Notes: a model not told the origin generated them from the sequence alone. DNA of 64,000 bases from JACPPO01 sp965262505 (GCA_965262505.1 CBDHFM010000030.1:1736001-1800000); one strand, 5' to 3'; shown: positions 1 to 10,758, numbered from the stretch's first letter. Made by a program: numbers and translations.

Positions 1-1103
1 CGCTCGTAGTGGGCTTTGAGGCGCGGGTTATGGCGGAGGGACGACAGCGTGGCCATGTAGACCACGGCGCGCAGCTGGGCCCGCCCGCGCTTGGTGATCG
101 GCGTCCGTCCAGCGTGCTGGCCGCTTTCCCGTCTCGAGGGCTGCAGGCCGGCCAGCTTCACCAACTGCCGGCCATGCTGGTATCTGTCGAACGGGCCAAT
201 CTCGGCGATCAGCCCGGCGATGGTGATCCACCCGATCCCCGGCAGCGTGGCGAGATACGTGGCTTCGTCGAACGCTTCGAGGAAGGTCTGGAGCTCGCCG
301 GCGACCTGCGCGAGCTGGTCCCCGACGAAGTCGATGCGCTCCACCAGCCGGGTCACTTCCCGCATGGCGGCCTGATGCCCATGGGGCGCCGCCACCGTCC
401 CCCCAGCCTTTTCCCAGACTTGCTCAATCTTGAAGCGCCACATCCGCCGTCCGCGCCGGTGCGCCTGCACGACTCGTATAAAATCGGGCTTCGTCAGGTC
501 GGCAATTCGTTGAGGAGGCAAGCCCGCCCTCAACACCGCGAGGCATCCCGGAGCCGTGACCGTGTGCCACTCGCCGACCAGTTCCGGGAAGACGCCGTAG
601 AGCTGATGCACCAGCAGGGTCTTGAGTCGTGCGCGCTCGCGGCGAAGGCGATGGTATTCCCCCCAGGCCCGCCGTAGCTGCATGTAGTTGGCGGGGAGGA
701 GCTGGCACTGGGTGACGACTCCCGTGCGAAGCAGCTGCGCGATCTGCTCCGCGTCCGTGAGATCTCGCTTGTCTCGACCCATCTGCCGGGCCTCGCGCAC
801 CCGGAACGTCGCCAGCGGATTGACCACGTAATACCGAAGCGCGCGCTGCGCCAGGAAGGCGCCGACCGCCTCCCACACGTGCCCGGTGGCCTCGAACGCG
901 AAGTGTACCCGACCTTCTCGGCGGACTCGACGGGACGTGCAGCGCTCCACGAGTTCGCGCAGCCCCGCTCGGGAGTGGGGAACTTTGAAGCTCGTGAGAC
1001 GGCAGCCCTGCGCATCGAGGACGACGACCTGGTGCTGGCGGGTCGCCAGATCGATACCCACGAAGATATCGTCTGAGGTGTGGTGCCTCTCATCCTGTTT
1101 CAT
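1..1103 (-). CDS. IS110-family transposase, 3' end cut by window edge
   Basis: Reading leftward from an ATG at 1103, the frame stays open to base 1, so the C-terminus lies outside the window. The N-terminal part has GIDLATRQHQVVVLD, the first acidic block of DEDD (RuvC-like) IS110 transposases, followed by LRELVERC and FEATGHVWEAVGAFL. The later part has LPGIGWITIAGLIAEIG and LVKLAGLQPSRRESG, typical of the C-terminal Transposase_20 domain that carries the serine. IS110 elements lack clear terminal repeats. The junction with IS3 sequence falls near 1176, so this copy appears to have landed inside an older IS3 remnant. Confidence 0.85.
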   Translation of the reverse strand, partial: MKQDERHHTSDDIFVGIDLATRQHQVVVLDAQGCRLTSFKVPHSRAGLRELVERCTSRRVRREGRVHFAFEATGHVWEAVGAFLAQRALRYYVVNPLATFRVREARQMGRDKRDLTDAEQIAQLLRTGVVTQCQLLPANYMQLRRAWGEYHRLRRERARLKTLLVHQLYGVFPELVGEWHTVTAPGCLAVLRAGLPPQRIADLTKPDFIRVVQAHRRGRRMWRFKIEQVWEKAGGTVAAPHGHQAAMREVTRLVERIDFVGDQLAQVAGELQTFLEAFDEATYLATLPGIGWITIAGLIAEIGPFDRYQHGRQLVKLAGLQPSRRESGQHAGRTPITKRGRAQLRAVVYMATLSSLRHNPRLKAHYE

Positions 1104-1178
1104 GTGTGCCTCCATGCTTTGTGGTGATTGCACGGAGACTATGCGGAGAGGGGGTGAGGGCACCCTTTCTGTCATCTC

Positions 1179-1571
1179 TCACATATCCTGGACAACGGAC
1201 CGGAGTTCGTGGCCACCGCCATCTTGCGCTGGCTCGGTGACGCGGGCATTGACACGGCGCTGATCGACCCGGGGAAGCCGTGGCAGAATGCCACCGACGA
1301 ATCGTTCAACGGGAAGTTCCGCGACGAGTTCCTGAGCCTCCAGTGGTTTCGGAACCGCATGGACGCGAAGGTCGGGATCGAGCAGTGGCGACAGCACTAC
1401 AACGAGGTGCGGCCGCACTCAAGCCTTGGCTATCTGACGCCAGCCGAGTTCAAGGCGCAGCTCAGGGCTGGCTCGGATGACGGAGGGCGCTCGTCGGCAA
1501 TGCCGGCTCGCGCTGACCAGGAAGAACACGGAGACGCACGACGAACTTCAACTGGCGCTGTTCTCCAGTAA
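1179..1571 (+). pseudogene. IS3-family OrfB remnant, C-terminal part of the integrase core
   Basis: The frame encodes DNGPEFVA, then PGKPWQNATDESFNGKFRDE and ends near RPHSSLGYLTPAEFKAQL. This is the second half of an IS3 OrfB rve domain, including the last catalytic Glu region. The N-terminal half is missing because the IS110 element abuts it. The right end of the IS3 element appears to be the ...GCAGGTCA at 1593-1600, directly followed by IS1182 sequence. It cannot act as a transposase alone. Confidence 0.8.
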
Positions 1572-1600
1572 TCACTGGTCCGAAGAAAGCCGGCAGGTCA

Positions 1601-1969
1601 GGTTGGCCTTGTCGCGTCGACGGAGTGAGTATCTCGAACGACCGAATGCGCATCTCTCTGAAACCGGTGGGATGCGGCGCACGCATCTGCGAGGGCACAC
1701 CAACATCCTGAAACGTTTACTCGTCCATATCGGCGGCTTCAATCTGGGCCTCTTGATGCGGTCGCTCGTCGGCGTCGGCACGCCGCGGAGCCTGCAGGGC
1801 CACCTGGCGACGATTGTGGCGCTCGTCATCGCGCTGTGGACGCGCGTGGAGCGCCGCTGGCGCGACCACCACACGCCATCCGACGATCAGGCGTCCGTTT
1901 TTACGCCGAATCATCGTTTCGAGCTGCTACCTGTTGGCGCGTCAGAAGGCGACCTTTAACCACGGGCTG
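1601..1969 (+). pseudogene. IS1182-type transposase, C-terminal remnant with right terminus
   Basis: From base 1601 the sequence matches the last ~118 codons of the three complete IS1182-type transposases in this window (frame LALSRRRSEYLERP to GASEGDL, stop at 1959). It continues through the element terminus (CCCGTGGTTAAAGG in inverse) to a CTAG at 1970-1973. The break at 1601 coincides with the IS3 right end, so an IS3 element inserted into this copy. The rest of the IS1182 copy should lie left of the window. Confidence 0.85.
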
Positions 1970-2011
1970 CTAGCTCTTGGAGGACACTGCCATACATGTT
2001 TACGGGAGGGA

Positions 2012-2146
2012 CGGTGCAGCCGCTGCTCGCCGGCGTCGTACGTAAGTTGGCGTCCCCACGGGGACTCACCCGGCTGTATTTCGAGGGAACGCTACGCGCA
2101 GCGTGAGCCGGATCAGTTCACCGGCACCAGCCGCCGCAGTTCCTCG
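2012..2146. repeat. Degenerate repeat shard plus kinase-tail shard
   Basis: Bases 2012-2046 (ACGGTGCAGCCGCT...GTACGTAAGTTG) recur with few changes at 34588-34623. Bases 2114-2146 are the inverted copy of a kinase C-terminal tail: on the minus strand they read VEELRRLVPVN then stop. The rest of the kinase is absent. Both pieces look like debris of larger ancestral genes. Confidence 0.6.
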
Positions 2147-2163
2147 ACACGGATCGGAGTAAA

Positions 2164-2874
2164 TCAATCCACCGCAAAACAATAGAACAACCCGGCGCCG
2201 TTCCAGCTAGCAAAGTCCTCCTGGCTACAACCTGTTGTGGCATGGGAGGAGTTCCATGACTGGTTACCGTGACCAATGCGGTCAGAATGACCGACTTGAG
2301 CAGCACCTTCATCGTTACTGGTCCAGTTATTACAGGTACGATCCTCACTTCCAGTAAAGGCCAGACCGTCTGGCTGAGTACCCGTCAACATGTCGTGCAG
2401 ATTGGGCATTGGGTCGCCAACACCGTTTATTTCATCACCTTTCTCTGTGAGCGCAAATGCTTTGAACATGTTTGCGCCGCGCTGTGCTTCGATGAGCGTG
2501 TCGCCGTGGATCTCGGACGTCTTTATCGGTCGGCGAAGAGTGCCCCTGGCGTGGAACCAAGGACCATCCCCGATTCGATCACGTGCGTTGATGGCTGGCT
2601 GGCCAGGTCGCGCCTGCGTGCTGAGATAGGCTCGCCACGTACGATGGCCCGCACCGGCGAGCGTAGCCAACCTTTGGCAGTGTGCGTCTGCTCCTTCCAA
2701 GCCACCCAGGTTACCGCCATCCCCAATCGGCTCGCTGGTAACGAAGAACGACATCAGTTCGGACGGGATAAAAAGTCGAGGAGCGTGAACGCCGACACCT
2801 TGAGCCTGCACAGCGTATGGGGCTGATAGAAGGACGAGCGAAGAAAGAACGACTGGCACTACTACCCTTTTCAT
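2164..2874 (-). CDS. Secreted C-type-lectin-like (DUF1554-like) protein, second of a tandem pair
   Basis: The protein has 236 residues from the ATG at 2874 and begins with a signal peptide (MKRVVVPVVLSSLVLLSAPY, cleavage after VQAQ). The mature part has FFVTSEPIGDGGNLGGLEGA, WRAYLST, INARDRIGDGPW, HGDTL, CNNWTS, SWNSSH and a C-terminal GLFYCFA. This arrangement of Trp, Cys and Gly is that of secreted lectin-like proteins of the DUF1554/endostatin type. Its ATG overlaps the TGA of the upstream paralogue (ATGA at 2871-2874), so the two are translationally coupled. The ligand is unknown. The domain assignment comes from motif resemblance only. Confidence 0.7.
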   Translation of the reverse strand: MKRVVVPVVLSSLVLLSAPYAVQAQGVGVHAPRLFIPSELMSFFVTSEPIGDGGNLGGLEGADAHCQRLATLAGAGHRTWRAYLSTQARPGQPAINARDRIGDGPWFHARGTLRRPIKTSEIHGDTLIEAQRGANMFKAFALTEKGDEINGVGDPMPNLHDMLTGTQPDGLAFTGSEDRTCNNWTSNDEGAAQVGHSDRIGHGNQSWNSSHATTGCSQEDFASWNGAGLFYCFAVD

Positions 2875-3659
2875 CGGTTTTCTCCGGTCACCGCGAAGCA
2901 ATAAAACTGACCGATACCGTGTGTTCTTGGCAAAGCCGGTTGGCTGCAGCCGCGCGTACCGTGCGATGAATTCCAGGAGCCGTTACCGCCACCTTCCCGG
3001 TCAGGAAAACCGATCTGCACGTTCGGCCTACCAGGCGCAGCAGAAAGTCCAGCTGCTGCCTGCTCAGCGTCAGGATCTGCGTTGCTTGTCCAGTTGTCGC
3101 AGGTGTAATCGAGATCTGGAGGGTATGCCCGGCCGTCCGGCTGCGAGCCTGTTAACACTTCGTGACGATTGGAATAAGGAGTTGTCTTGACGTATTCCCA
3201 ATCGTTGTCCCTGGCATCGAGATAATCATACAGGCCAGGCACGATTGCCCCCTTCTCGGTGAGCCCCGTCTGTTTATGCAGATTGTTGCCCATTCGGGCT
3301 AGCTCTAGAGTGTCGCCATGCAGATGAGCAACACTGCTGGCGATCATTACCCCGTCATAGTTGTGCCAAGGCCCATCGCCAATACGATCACGCGCATTGA
3401 TCGCCGGCTTGCCGGGCCGAGTCTGCGTACTGAGGTAGGCTCGCCACGTCAAGTCTCCCGCACCAACGGCCGTCGCCAAGCTCTGGCAGTGCACGTCAGC
3501 TCCTTCCAGTCCGCCCAGGTTACCGCCATCTCCAATCGGCTCACTGGTTACGAAGAAGCTCATCGGAATCCCCCCCGGCATACCGTGCTGCGCTGCGGCC
3601 ATCGGAGGGACCACAGCAGATAAAACCAGGGTGGATGCAAGAGTTCGTAGTATTGACAT
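2871..3659 (-). CDS. Secreted C-type-lectin-like (DUF1554-like) protein, first of a tandem pair
   Basis: The protein has 262 residues when started at MSILRTLASTLVL. A longer open frame runs back into the IS and is not credible as an N-terminus. After the signal peptide (cleavage near MAAAQ) it shares FFVTSEPIGDGGNLGGLEGA, WRAYLST, INARDRIGDGPW and SWNSSHG with the following gene. It carries an extra insertion around PGLYDYLDARDNDWEYVKTT. The pair is a tandem duplication with a 4-base overlap. An IS1182 copy ends about 45 bp upstream and is transcribed toward these genes, so the native promoter is probably displaced and IS read-through may supply expression (inference). Confidence 0.7.
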   Translation of the reverse strand: MSILRTLASTLVLSAVVPPMAAAQHGMPGGIPMSFFVTSEPIGDGGNLGGLEGADVHCQSLATAVGAGDLTWRAYLSTQTRPGKPAINARDRIGDGPWHNYDGVMIASSVAHLHGDTLELARMGNNLHKQTGLTEKGAIVPGLYDYLDARDNDWEYVKTTPYSNRHEVLTGSQPDGRAYPPDLDYTCDNWTSNADPDAEQAAAGLSAAPGRPNVQIGFPDREGGGNGSWNSSHGTRGCSQPALPRTHGIGQFYCFAVTGENR

Positions 3660-3707
3660 GTTCTCTCCCACTTCGGTCTTCTTGCGAGATCTATAGCTTA
3701 TATCTAG

Positions 3708-5174
3708 CAGCCCGTGGTTAAAGGTCGCCTTCTGACGCGCCAACAGGTAGCAGCTCGAAACGATGATTCGGCGTAAAAACGGACGCCTGATCGTCGGATG
3801 GCGTGTGGTGGTCGCGCCAGCGGCGCTCCACGCGCGTCCACAGCGCGATGACGAGCGCCACAATCGTCGCCAGGTGGCCCTGCAGGCTCCGCGGCGTGCC
3901 GACGCCGACGAGCGACCGCATCAAGAGGCCCAGATTGAAGCCGCCGATATGGACGAGTAAACGTTTCAGGATGTTGGTGTGCCCTCGCAGATGCGTGCGC
4001 CGCATCCCACCGGTTTCAGAGAGATGCGCATTCGGTCGTTCGAGATACTCACTCCGTCGACGCGACAAGGCCAACCCACGCACGCCCCGGATGCGTCGAC
4101 GATTCGCGTACACCGCGTCGCGCGCCGCCGCCTGGTGCGTCCAGTTGCGCCGGCCGCGATCGGGCTCCGCGATATAGGTCCGCAGGTCGAGTGTCGCGAG
4201 ATCCACCAGCGTCTGATTACTGTGGTATCCCTTGTCGGCCACGACCTCGTCGATGATCGCCGTGTGCCCGTCGGTCGCCACCGCCACGGCTTCGAGCTCT
4301 TCGGCCGTCGTGGTGACCGTCTCCGCGATCGTCGTCGTATCGCCCTGATCGGCGCCCTGCACCGTCACGCCCACGATCGCCCCAGTCTCCAGGTCGACGG
4401 CGTGCTCAGCCTTGTGGGCCAGATGCGTACGCCCGTCCTTCATTTTCGTGATCCGCGCATCAGGGTCGTGTGGATGCCGCCAGTCGGTATTGCAGCCCTT
4501 CTTCGGGCGCTTGCGATCAAGGCGCGCTAAGTCCGCCCGTGTCGGCGTCTCGATGCCCGAGGCCTGTGCGAGCCGCGTCAAGAACTCCTGATACGTCTCG
4601 CCGGAGTCGCGGCGCACGATGCTCCGCAAGGCGGCATTGGCTTCGAGGGTCGTGGCATCGATCCCGATCGTCTTGCCCTTCACGCGATCGGCCGTCGCCA
4701 GCACCTGCAGGATCCACGTGAAGACCGCCCGGTGCGTCTCGAGGTCGATCAGCCGCCGCGTCCGGGAGATCGTCGAGTGCTCGGGTGTCGCCTCATCGAG
4801 GCCCAACCCGAGAAAGCCGCGCAGCGCCAGCGAGTCGGCAGTCCGCCAGGCGATCCCACGCTCCGAATCGATGCCCTCGAAGTACCCGATCAAGAGCAGC
4901 CGGAAATAGGTCCCCGGCAGCAGACTGGGACGGCCGACCGTCGCGGCGTAGAACGGGGCGCACTGCGCCTCGACGCACGCGTCGAACGCGTGCGTGTCCA
5001 GGACCTGATTTAGCCGCTGATAGAACGGATGCCCGCCCGTAACCGGCAACGCGTTCGTCGCGATCCACAATCCGGGTGTCCGTGCCCGGTCCTTACGTCG
5101 ACTCATGGCCATGCGGGAGTGTAGTACGCGGGATCAGTCGTGTCGATCCCTTTCGGCCCTTTAACCACAGGCTG
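3708..5174 (-). mobile_element. IS1182-type element, complete copy 1
   Basis: The 1467-bp element has inverted ends CAGCCCGTGGTTAAAGG and CAGCCTGTGGTTAAAGG (one mismatch). It is flanked on both sides by CTAG (3704-3707 and 5175-5178). The two other complete copies have the same length and the same CTAG flanks, so CTAG is the target duplication. Confidence 0.9.
3718..5112 (-). CDS. IS1182-type DDE transposase, copy 1
   Basis: The 464-residue transposase belongs to the IS1182 branch of the IS4/IS5 superfamily. An N-terminal DUF772-like block is visible (YFRLLLIGYFEGIDSERGIA, then ATPEHSTISRTRR). The DDE core follows, with GKTIGIDATTLEAN around the first Asp, ARITKMKDGRTHLAHKAEH, and VVADKGYHSN around the second Asp. 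The C-terminal part ends in GASEGDL just inside the element end. A second in-frame ATG lies two codons downstream. No frameshift is seen, so it is potentially active. Confidence 0.88.
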   Translation of the reverse strand: MAMSRRKDRARTPGLWIATNALPVTGGHPFYQRLNQVLDTHAFDACVEAQCAPFYAATVGRPSLLPGTYFRLLLIGYFEGIDSERGIAWRTADSLALRGFLGLGLDEATPEHSTISRTRRLIDLETHRAVFTWILQVLATADRVKGKTIGIDATTLEANAALRSIVRRDSGETYQEFLTRLAQASGIETPTRADLARLDRKRPKKGCNTDWRHPHDPDARITKMKDGRTHLAHKAEHAVDLETGAIVGVTVQGADQGDTTTIAETVTTTAEELEAVAVATDGHTAIIDEVVADKGYHSNQTLVDLATLDLRTYIAEPDRGRRNWTHQAAARDAVYANRRRIRGVRGLALSRRRSEYLERPNAHLSETGGMRRTHLRGHTNILKRLLVHIGGFNLGLLMRSLVGVGTPRSLQGHLATIVALVIALWTRVERRWRDHHTPSDDQASVFTPNHRFELLPVGASEGDL

Positions 5175-5276
5175 CTAGTACCCCGGCGCAGTGGTTTTGA
5201 TCGATTGCCTGGGCCCACGGTCAAGAGGGGGAGGCCTGAAAGTGAACCGGTCAAATTCACTGCGACGAGGTACTAG
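5175..5276. repeat. Palindromic mini-element with CTAG ends
   Basis: The two arms are imperfect inverted copies starting CTAGTACC(C/T)CG(G/T)CGCAGTG, at 5175-5206 and, inverted, 5245-5276, with about 36 bp between. Both outer ends are CTAG, and the left one is also the IS1182 target. It is too short to code and resembles a MITE or REP-like unit. Confidence 0.6.
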
Positions 5277-5395
5277 TGAACGCAGCAGATATTTGGCGAC
5301 CTGGCGATTGAGGGTGGGGCTGTCCGCGGTCAGGGCCAGGGTCGCGTAACCGGTCTTCCGCAAGCCTTCGGACCCCGCTAATGTTGGCTATCGTC
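5277..5395 (-). other. Possible kinase shard followed by the 30-bp recurring motif (site A)
   Basis: On the minus strand 5281-5360 reads TADSPTLNRQVAKYLL, which resembles the TDTTLNRQVAVKV stretch just after the glycine loop in acidobacterial Ser/Thr kinases, but without the rest of the domain. Immediately beyond, 5366-5395 is an inverse copy of the recurring motif GACGATAGCC..ATTAGCGGGGTC. The remaining ~100 bases to the aldolase start show nothing else I can name. Confidence 0.4.
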
Positions 5396-6057
5396 GGTGT
5401 ATAAAGGTGCTCATCTGGCCGGCCGAAAAGGAAATCCCGGTCAGAATTCTTGAAAGAGACGATATCTAAACCATCTGCTCGGTGCGGAGGGCACTATGAA
5501 AAAGGCGATCCAACTGAGGCTTGTGAGCGGAACCATCGTGCTCCTACTGGGGGCAGCTGGCGTCTGGGGACAAACGAACCCCACCAGCGCTGGCCCGGTG
5601 GATCGTTATCAACTGGAAGATCTTGCCCTCGCCTACCGCATTCTGACTGACAAAGGCATCCTGGACGGGCTCGGACACGCAAGCATGAAGCATCCCGCGA
5701 ATCCGAATCATTATCTGATTTCTCGTAATCTGGCGACGGGGTTGGTGACCCCGGACGATATCATCGAGCTGGATCTCGACTCCAACCCCGTCGACCCAAA
5801 TGCCAGGACCTACGGTGAAGTGTCGATTCACGCTGAAATCTATAAGGTGCGCCCTGACGTCAACGCGGTTATCCACCATCACTCACCCGCCATGGTCTCT
5901 TTCGGGATGGGGACGATCCCACTGATGCCCGCGAACCAGAGCTCCCGCTTCCTGTTGTATGGCGCGCCGCGTTTCGACTATCGCGACATACCAGTCGAGG
6001 GAGATGGCGGCTGGGAAAGGACCAACCTGATCGATAACCCCGCGCGCGGCCAATTAG

Positions 6058-7482
<1,425 letters not shown>

Positions 7483-8125
7483 TTAGTTGCCCGGACGTTG
7501 AGTGCGAGTCCGGCGCTGCTGCTGGTCAATCATGGTGCGGTGGTTGTGGGCGGATCGATCACGGAAGCGATTGGCCGCAGTATCTATATGGACATCGCGG
7601 CGGAAGTCCAGACCAACGCCATGCTCAGAGGCGGAGAGATCACCTATTACGATGCGGCAGGTGACTTGAAAATGTCCTCCAGGCGCGCCGGCTTCGGGCG
7701 CCAGTGGGATCTTGTTAGACGCGATGGATGCGCCTCGGCCGGGTTCTGCAGCGCCGAGCAGCCCGAACAGCCGCAAGGCCGCGGCGGGCGTGGTGGCGGC
7801 GGCGGGCGCGGTGGGCGCGGGGGGAATTGATTTCGAGCGCCGAGAGACTGGAGAACCCGAAGACTCCATCACGCAATCTTGACAAGAACGTCGGGGAGCA
7901 GCCAGGGTGGGGACGGGACCCGAGAACAAGGTCACCGCGTTCCGAGAAGGCGGCCCACGAAAAATCACTCGCGTCCGGAGGGAAGGGGGATGTATATTTC
8001 GCAACACCGGTGGGGCGGAACGAACAATCCACATTTATAACGTCTCAGAACGCCTGGTCGAATTGCTACCGGAGGGTAGTGCGCGAGTTTCATGATTCTC
8101 CGGCCAAACGCTTGGGAGGGCTATC

Positions 8126-8506
8126 ATGAGAAATACGCTTCGGTCGAGTTTGCTCGTGGCTGTTGGCCTGTTAGCCGTTTCAATCCCGCTGTTCGCGCAT
8201 CACGGCAACGCCTCGTACGACGGTGAAGAAGTCACGATCGAGGGGACCGTAACAGCGTGGCTCTGGGTGAATCCCCATTCCTTCCTGAGAGTCGATGTGG
8301 AGGATGAAAACGGCAACGTCGTACATTGGGTCTGCGAGAACAATGCTCCGTCCACTCTCGTCAACTTTGGCTTCACCGCGAAGACGTTCACGCCCGGAGA
8401 CGAGGTTACGGTTGTGATGTCTGCGACATCCAAGACTCTGCCCGTCGGCCGTATCCGTCGGGTCATACTCGCCAACGGCTATGTGATGCATTCAACAGTG
8501 CGGTAG
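8126..8506 (+). CDS. Secreted DUF6152 protein (copy 1)
   Basis: The small exported protein has 126 residues, with a signal peptide MRNTLRSSLLVAVGLLAVSI ending at LFA-HHG. The mature part starts with the paired His and shows EGTVTAWLWVNPHSFLRVDV and FTPGDEVTVV, the beta-rich, OB-like pattern of DUF6152. A GGGAGGG ribosome site is seen before the ATG. The GW gene follows 23 bp downstream, so the two are probably co-transcribed. The function of the family is unknown; the NPHS motif and mature HH are invariant in the copies of this window. The ~295 bp between the aldolase and this gene hold only an unconvincing 62-codon frame (7907-8095). Confidence 0.8.
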   Translation: MRNTLRSSLLVAVGLLAVSIPLFAHHGNASYDGEEVTIEGTVTAWLWVNPHSFLRVDVEDENGNVVHWVCENNAPSTLVNFGFTAKTFTPGDEVTVVMSATSKTLPVGRIRRVILANGYVMHSTVR

Positions 8507-8529
8507 GTCATGGTGTAAGGGTCTACACG

Positions 8530-9462
8530 ATGAAAAGAATTGCGAGCATGCTAAAGCGTTTTGTCGGTCCAACAATTGTTCTTGCCGCGCTGACGTTTTC
8601 GCCCGTTACACGCGCTCAAACCGCTCCTCCGGCGCAGCAGACGGACACGCCTGCCACTGCGACTGGCGAAAATCAGAATATTCATGTCGACGGTTGGAAC
8701 CGCCCGCAAACGTCCTTGGAGGCTTCCGGCAAGCAACCGGGGCCCGCTCCCGTCCATGATCTATCTGGAATTTGGGAGCCGGTCCCAGGGTACAGGGACG
8801 GTGTCTTTGCGAGCGGCCCGCGGGACATGCCCTCGGATCCGGAGCATGAAGCCATGATGCCGTATACGGCTTTGGGAAAAGAAATGATGGATTCCCATAA
8901 GGCGGGATTCGGAGTCAACATAGCTCCGATTTCGGAGATCGATGATCCCTTTAACATCTGTGATCCGATTGGGTTTCCGCGCATAAATCTTTTCAACCTA
9001 AGGGGGGTGCAGATCGTTCAAACCCCGAGACAAGTGTTGATGCTGTATCAAAACACCAGGACATGGCGCAACATCTGGACGGACGGGCGAGAACTGCCCA
9101 CGGAAATTACCGAGCCACGGTGGTTCGGATACTCGGTTGGCGAGTGGGTGGACCCTACGACGCTGGTGGTCACGACCATCGGGCTGGATGAAAGCACCTG
9201 GATCGATAATACGGGCCGGCCACATAGCGACGAACTGTCCGTGGAAGAAATCTTTCATCGCGTGGACGAATTCAACATCGACCTTACGGTGACCATTACC
9301 GACCCGAAGATGTATACCGAACCCTGGGTGCCGCTTGACACGTTCCGTCTGGGGATGAATTCCCCGGACTTCGATATTCGCGAGATGATTTGCGTGGCCT
9401 CGCAGCAGGCCCTCTTTAACGAACTAATGAAGGATGTTGTTCCTCTGACGGGAGGCCGCTAA
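8530..9462 (+). CDS. Secreted GW-family protein of unknown function (paralogue 1)
   Basis: The protein has 310 residues from the ATG at 8530, with a signal peptide ending near VTRAQ. I recognise no catalogued domain. It shares with two other genes of this window (10838-11731 and 15613-16479) the ordered motifs PVHDLSGIW, YTALG, CDPIGFPR, MLYQ, WRNIWTDGRELP, WFGYSVGEWVD, GRPHSDE and DPKMYTEPW. Two Cys (in CDPIGFPR and ICVAS near the C-terminus) recur in all three and could form a disulfide. It lies between DUF6152 and an exported FAH-family gene, which suggests a role in the same extracytoplasmic pathway. Function unknown. Confidence 0.75.
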   Translation: MKRIASMLKRFVGPTIVLAALTFSPVTRAQTAPPAQQTDTPATATGENQNIHVDGWNRPQTSLEASGKQPGPAPVHDLSGIWEPVPGYRDGVFASGPRDMPSDPEHEAMMPYTALGKEMMDSHKAGFGVNIAPISEIDDPFNICDPIGFPRINLFNLRGVQIVQTPRQVLMLYQNTRTWRNIWTDGRELPTEITEPRWFGYSVGEWVDPTTLVVTTIGLDESTWIDNTGRPHSDELSVEEIFHRVDEFNIDLTVTITDPKMYTEPWVPLDTFRLGMNSPDFDIREMICVASQQALFNELMKDVVPLTGGR

Positions 9463-9556
9463 TGTTTCCTATAGTCCAGCTGCCATGACCACAGCGCCGG
9501 ATGCTGACGCGCGTTCTACGTTTCCACCGGATTCAAGACACTGCGAGGGAGGCCAT

Positions 9557-10720
9557 ATGAAGAATGTGTTGTCGGCTGTTGCCATGGTGGCGGTTTGCGC
9601 GGCTGCGATGGTTTCGACAGCTTCGGCTCAGACTGCCGGGGAGCGTTTCGGGATCGGAATGTTCACCTACGAGAATCGGACCTTTGTCGGCCTTGTGATG
9701 CGATACCCGACGGAGCCTCAGGCCGTAGGAGGCGTGGTTGTCGACCTCGCGGCCGCGGCCACGGCGGCCGGCCAGACGGTTCCCACCAGCGACGTGCTGA
9801 CGATCGTGGATCAGTGGGAAGCCGGTGTGAACGGCCGCGTCAGACAGATCGTCGCTCAGGTCGGTCAGCTGCTCGACGGGAATGGCCGGCCCGATTATGT
9901 CTACGACTACGACGCCGTGGATGTGGAGCGGCCGTTTCTTCCCCGTCTGGCCCTCGGCGGCTTCAGCAACTATCCGGGTGTCATCGCGTCAGACGGACCG
10001 CAGGAGGTCGAACCGCCCGCGCCGGACATGCCCGGCCTGTGGACCCGCGCGGCCGGCGACATGCGTCCCGTCAACCCCAGGCTCTTCCTGCTTCCGAGCA
10101 TCGATTCCGTCTGGATCGGTGATGGCGACCCCGTCATCAACTGGCACTCGGACATTCGCCAGCGGTACGAGTACGAGTGTGAGCTCGCTGGTGTGATCGG
10201 CAGACCCATGTGGCGGGTGTCGCCGGAAGACGCCGAGGACTATTTCTTCGGCTTCGCCCTCAACAACGATATCTCCGATCGCCAGTCGCGCCGGCCCGAC
10301 ACATGGAGGGACACGGGCACCACCTCGAAGGGCTGGGATTCCTTCAAGCCGTTCGGCCCGTTTATCGTGCCAAAAGACTTCGTCGATCCGACGAACGTGG
10401 ACGTCAAGATGTCCATTGTCGACAACGAGGGCGTTCTCCACGATCTTCAGGATGGCAGCACGAGCCGGGCATATCACAGCCTGTACGAGTACGCCGCGTA
10501 TCTGTCCAACATGGTCACGGTGCCGGTGGGAACGGTGATCTCCCTCGGCACCCCTCCCGGCTCCCATGGCGGAATGGGCCGGAGCATGCGGCCTGGTGAT
10601 CAGCAGAGCTGCTCGTACACGGGGCTTGGCACCCTGCACAACACGCTTGTGGCCGAGGGATCGCCCGAGGCCGATGCCTGGGTGCAGAAGAGGAACACGC
10701 GCCTGGGCGTTTCACGATAA
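9557..10720 (+). CDS. Exported fumarylacetoacetate-hydrolase-family protein
   Basis: The protein has 387 residues when started at MKNVLSAVAMVAV after a GAGGGAGG site; an earlier in-frame ATG at 9485 would put 24 polar residues before the signal peptide. The FAH fold is evident in the C-terminal half: YEYECELAGVIG (two acidic metal ligands), FFGFALNNDISDRQ (third Asp ligand), SKGWDSFKPFGPFIVP, then VISLGTPPG. FAH enzymes cleave C-C bonds or isomerise beta-diketo acids and are normally cytoplasmic; this one has a clear Sec signal with cleavage near STASAQ. Together with the exported class II aldolase it suggests a periplasmic degradation step. The substrate is unknown. Confidence 0.82.
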   Translation: MKNVLSAVAMVAVCAAAMVSTASAQTAGERFGIGMFTYENRTFVGLVMRYPTEPQAVGGVVVDLAAAATAAGQTVPTSDVLTIVDQWEAGVNGRVRQIVAQVGQLLDGNGRPDYVYDYDAVDVERPFLPRLALGGFSNYPGVIASDGPQEVEPPAPDMPGLWTRAAGDMRPVNPRLFLLPSIDSVWIGDGDPVINWHSDIRQRYEYECELAGVIGRPMWRVSPEDAEDYFFGFALNNDISDRQSRRPDTWRDTGTTSKGWDSFKPFGPFIVPKDFVDPTNVDVKMSIVDNEGVLHDLQDGSTSRAYHSLYEYAAYLSNMVTVPVGTVISLGTPPGSHGGMGRSMRPGDQQSCSYTGLGTLHNTLVAEGSPEADAWVQKRNTRLGVSR

Positions 10721-10758
10721 CTTATCGCAAGGTAGCCCAGTATGAGCGCCGGTGACTT

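Noticed and set aside
7907..8095. 62-codon ORF between the aldolase and DUF6152 genes
   Set aside because: No clear ribosome site, signal or family resemblance; the region is more likely leader or promoter sequence.
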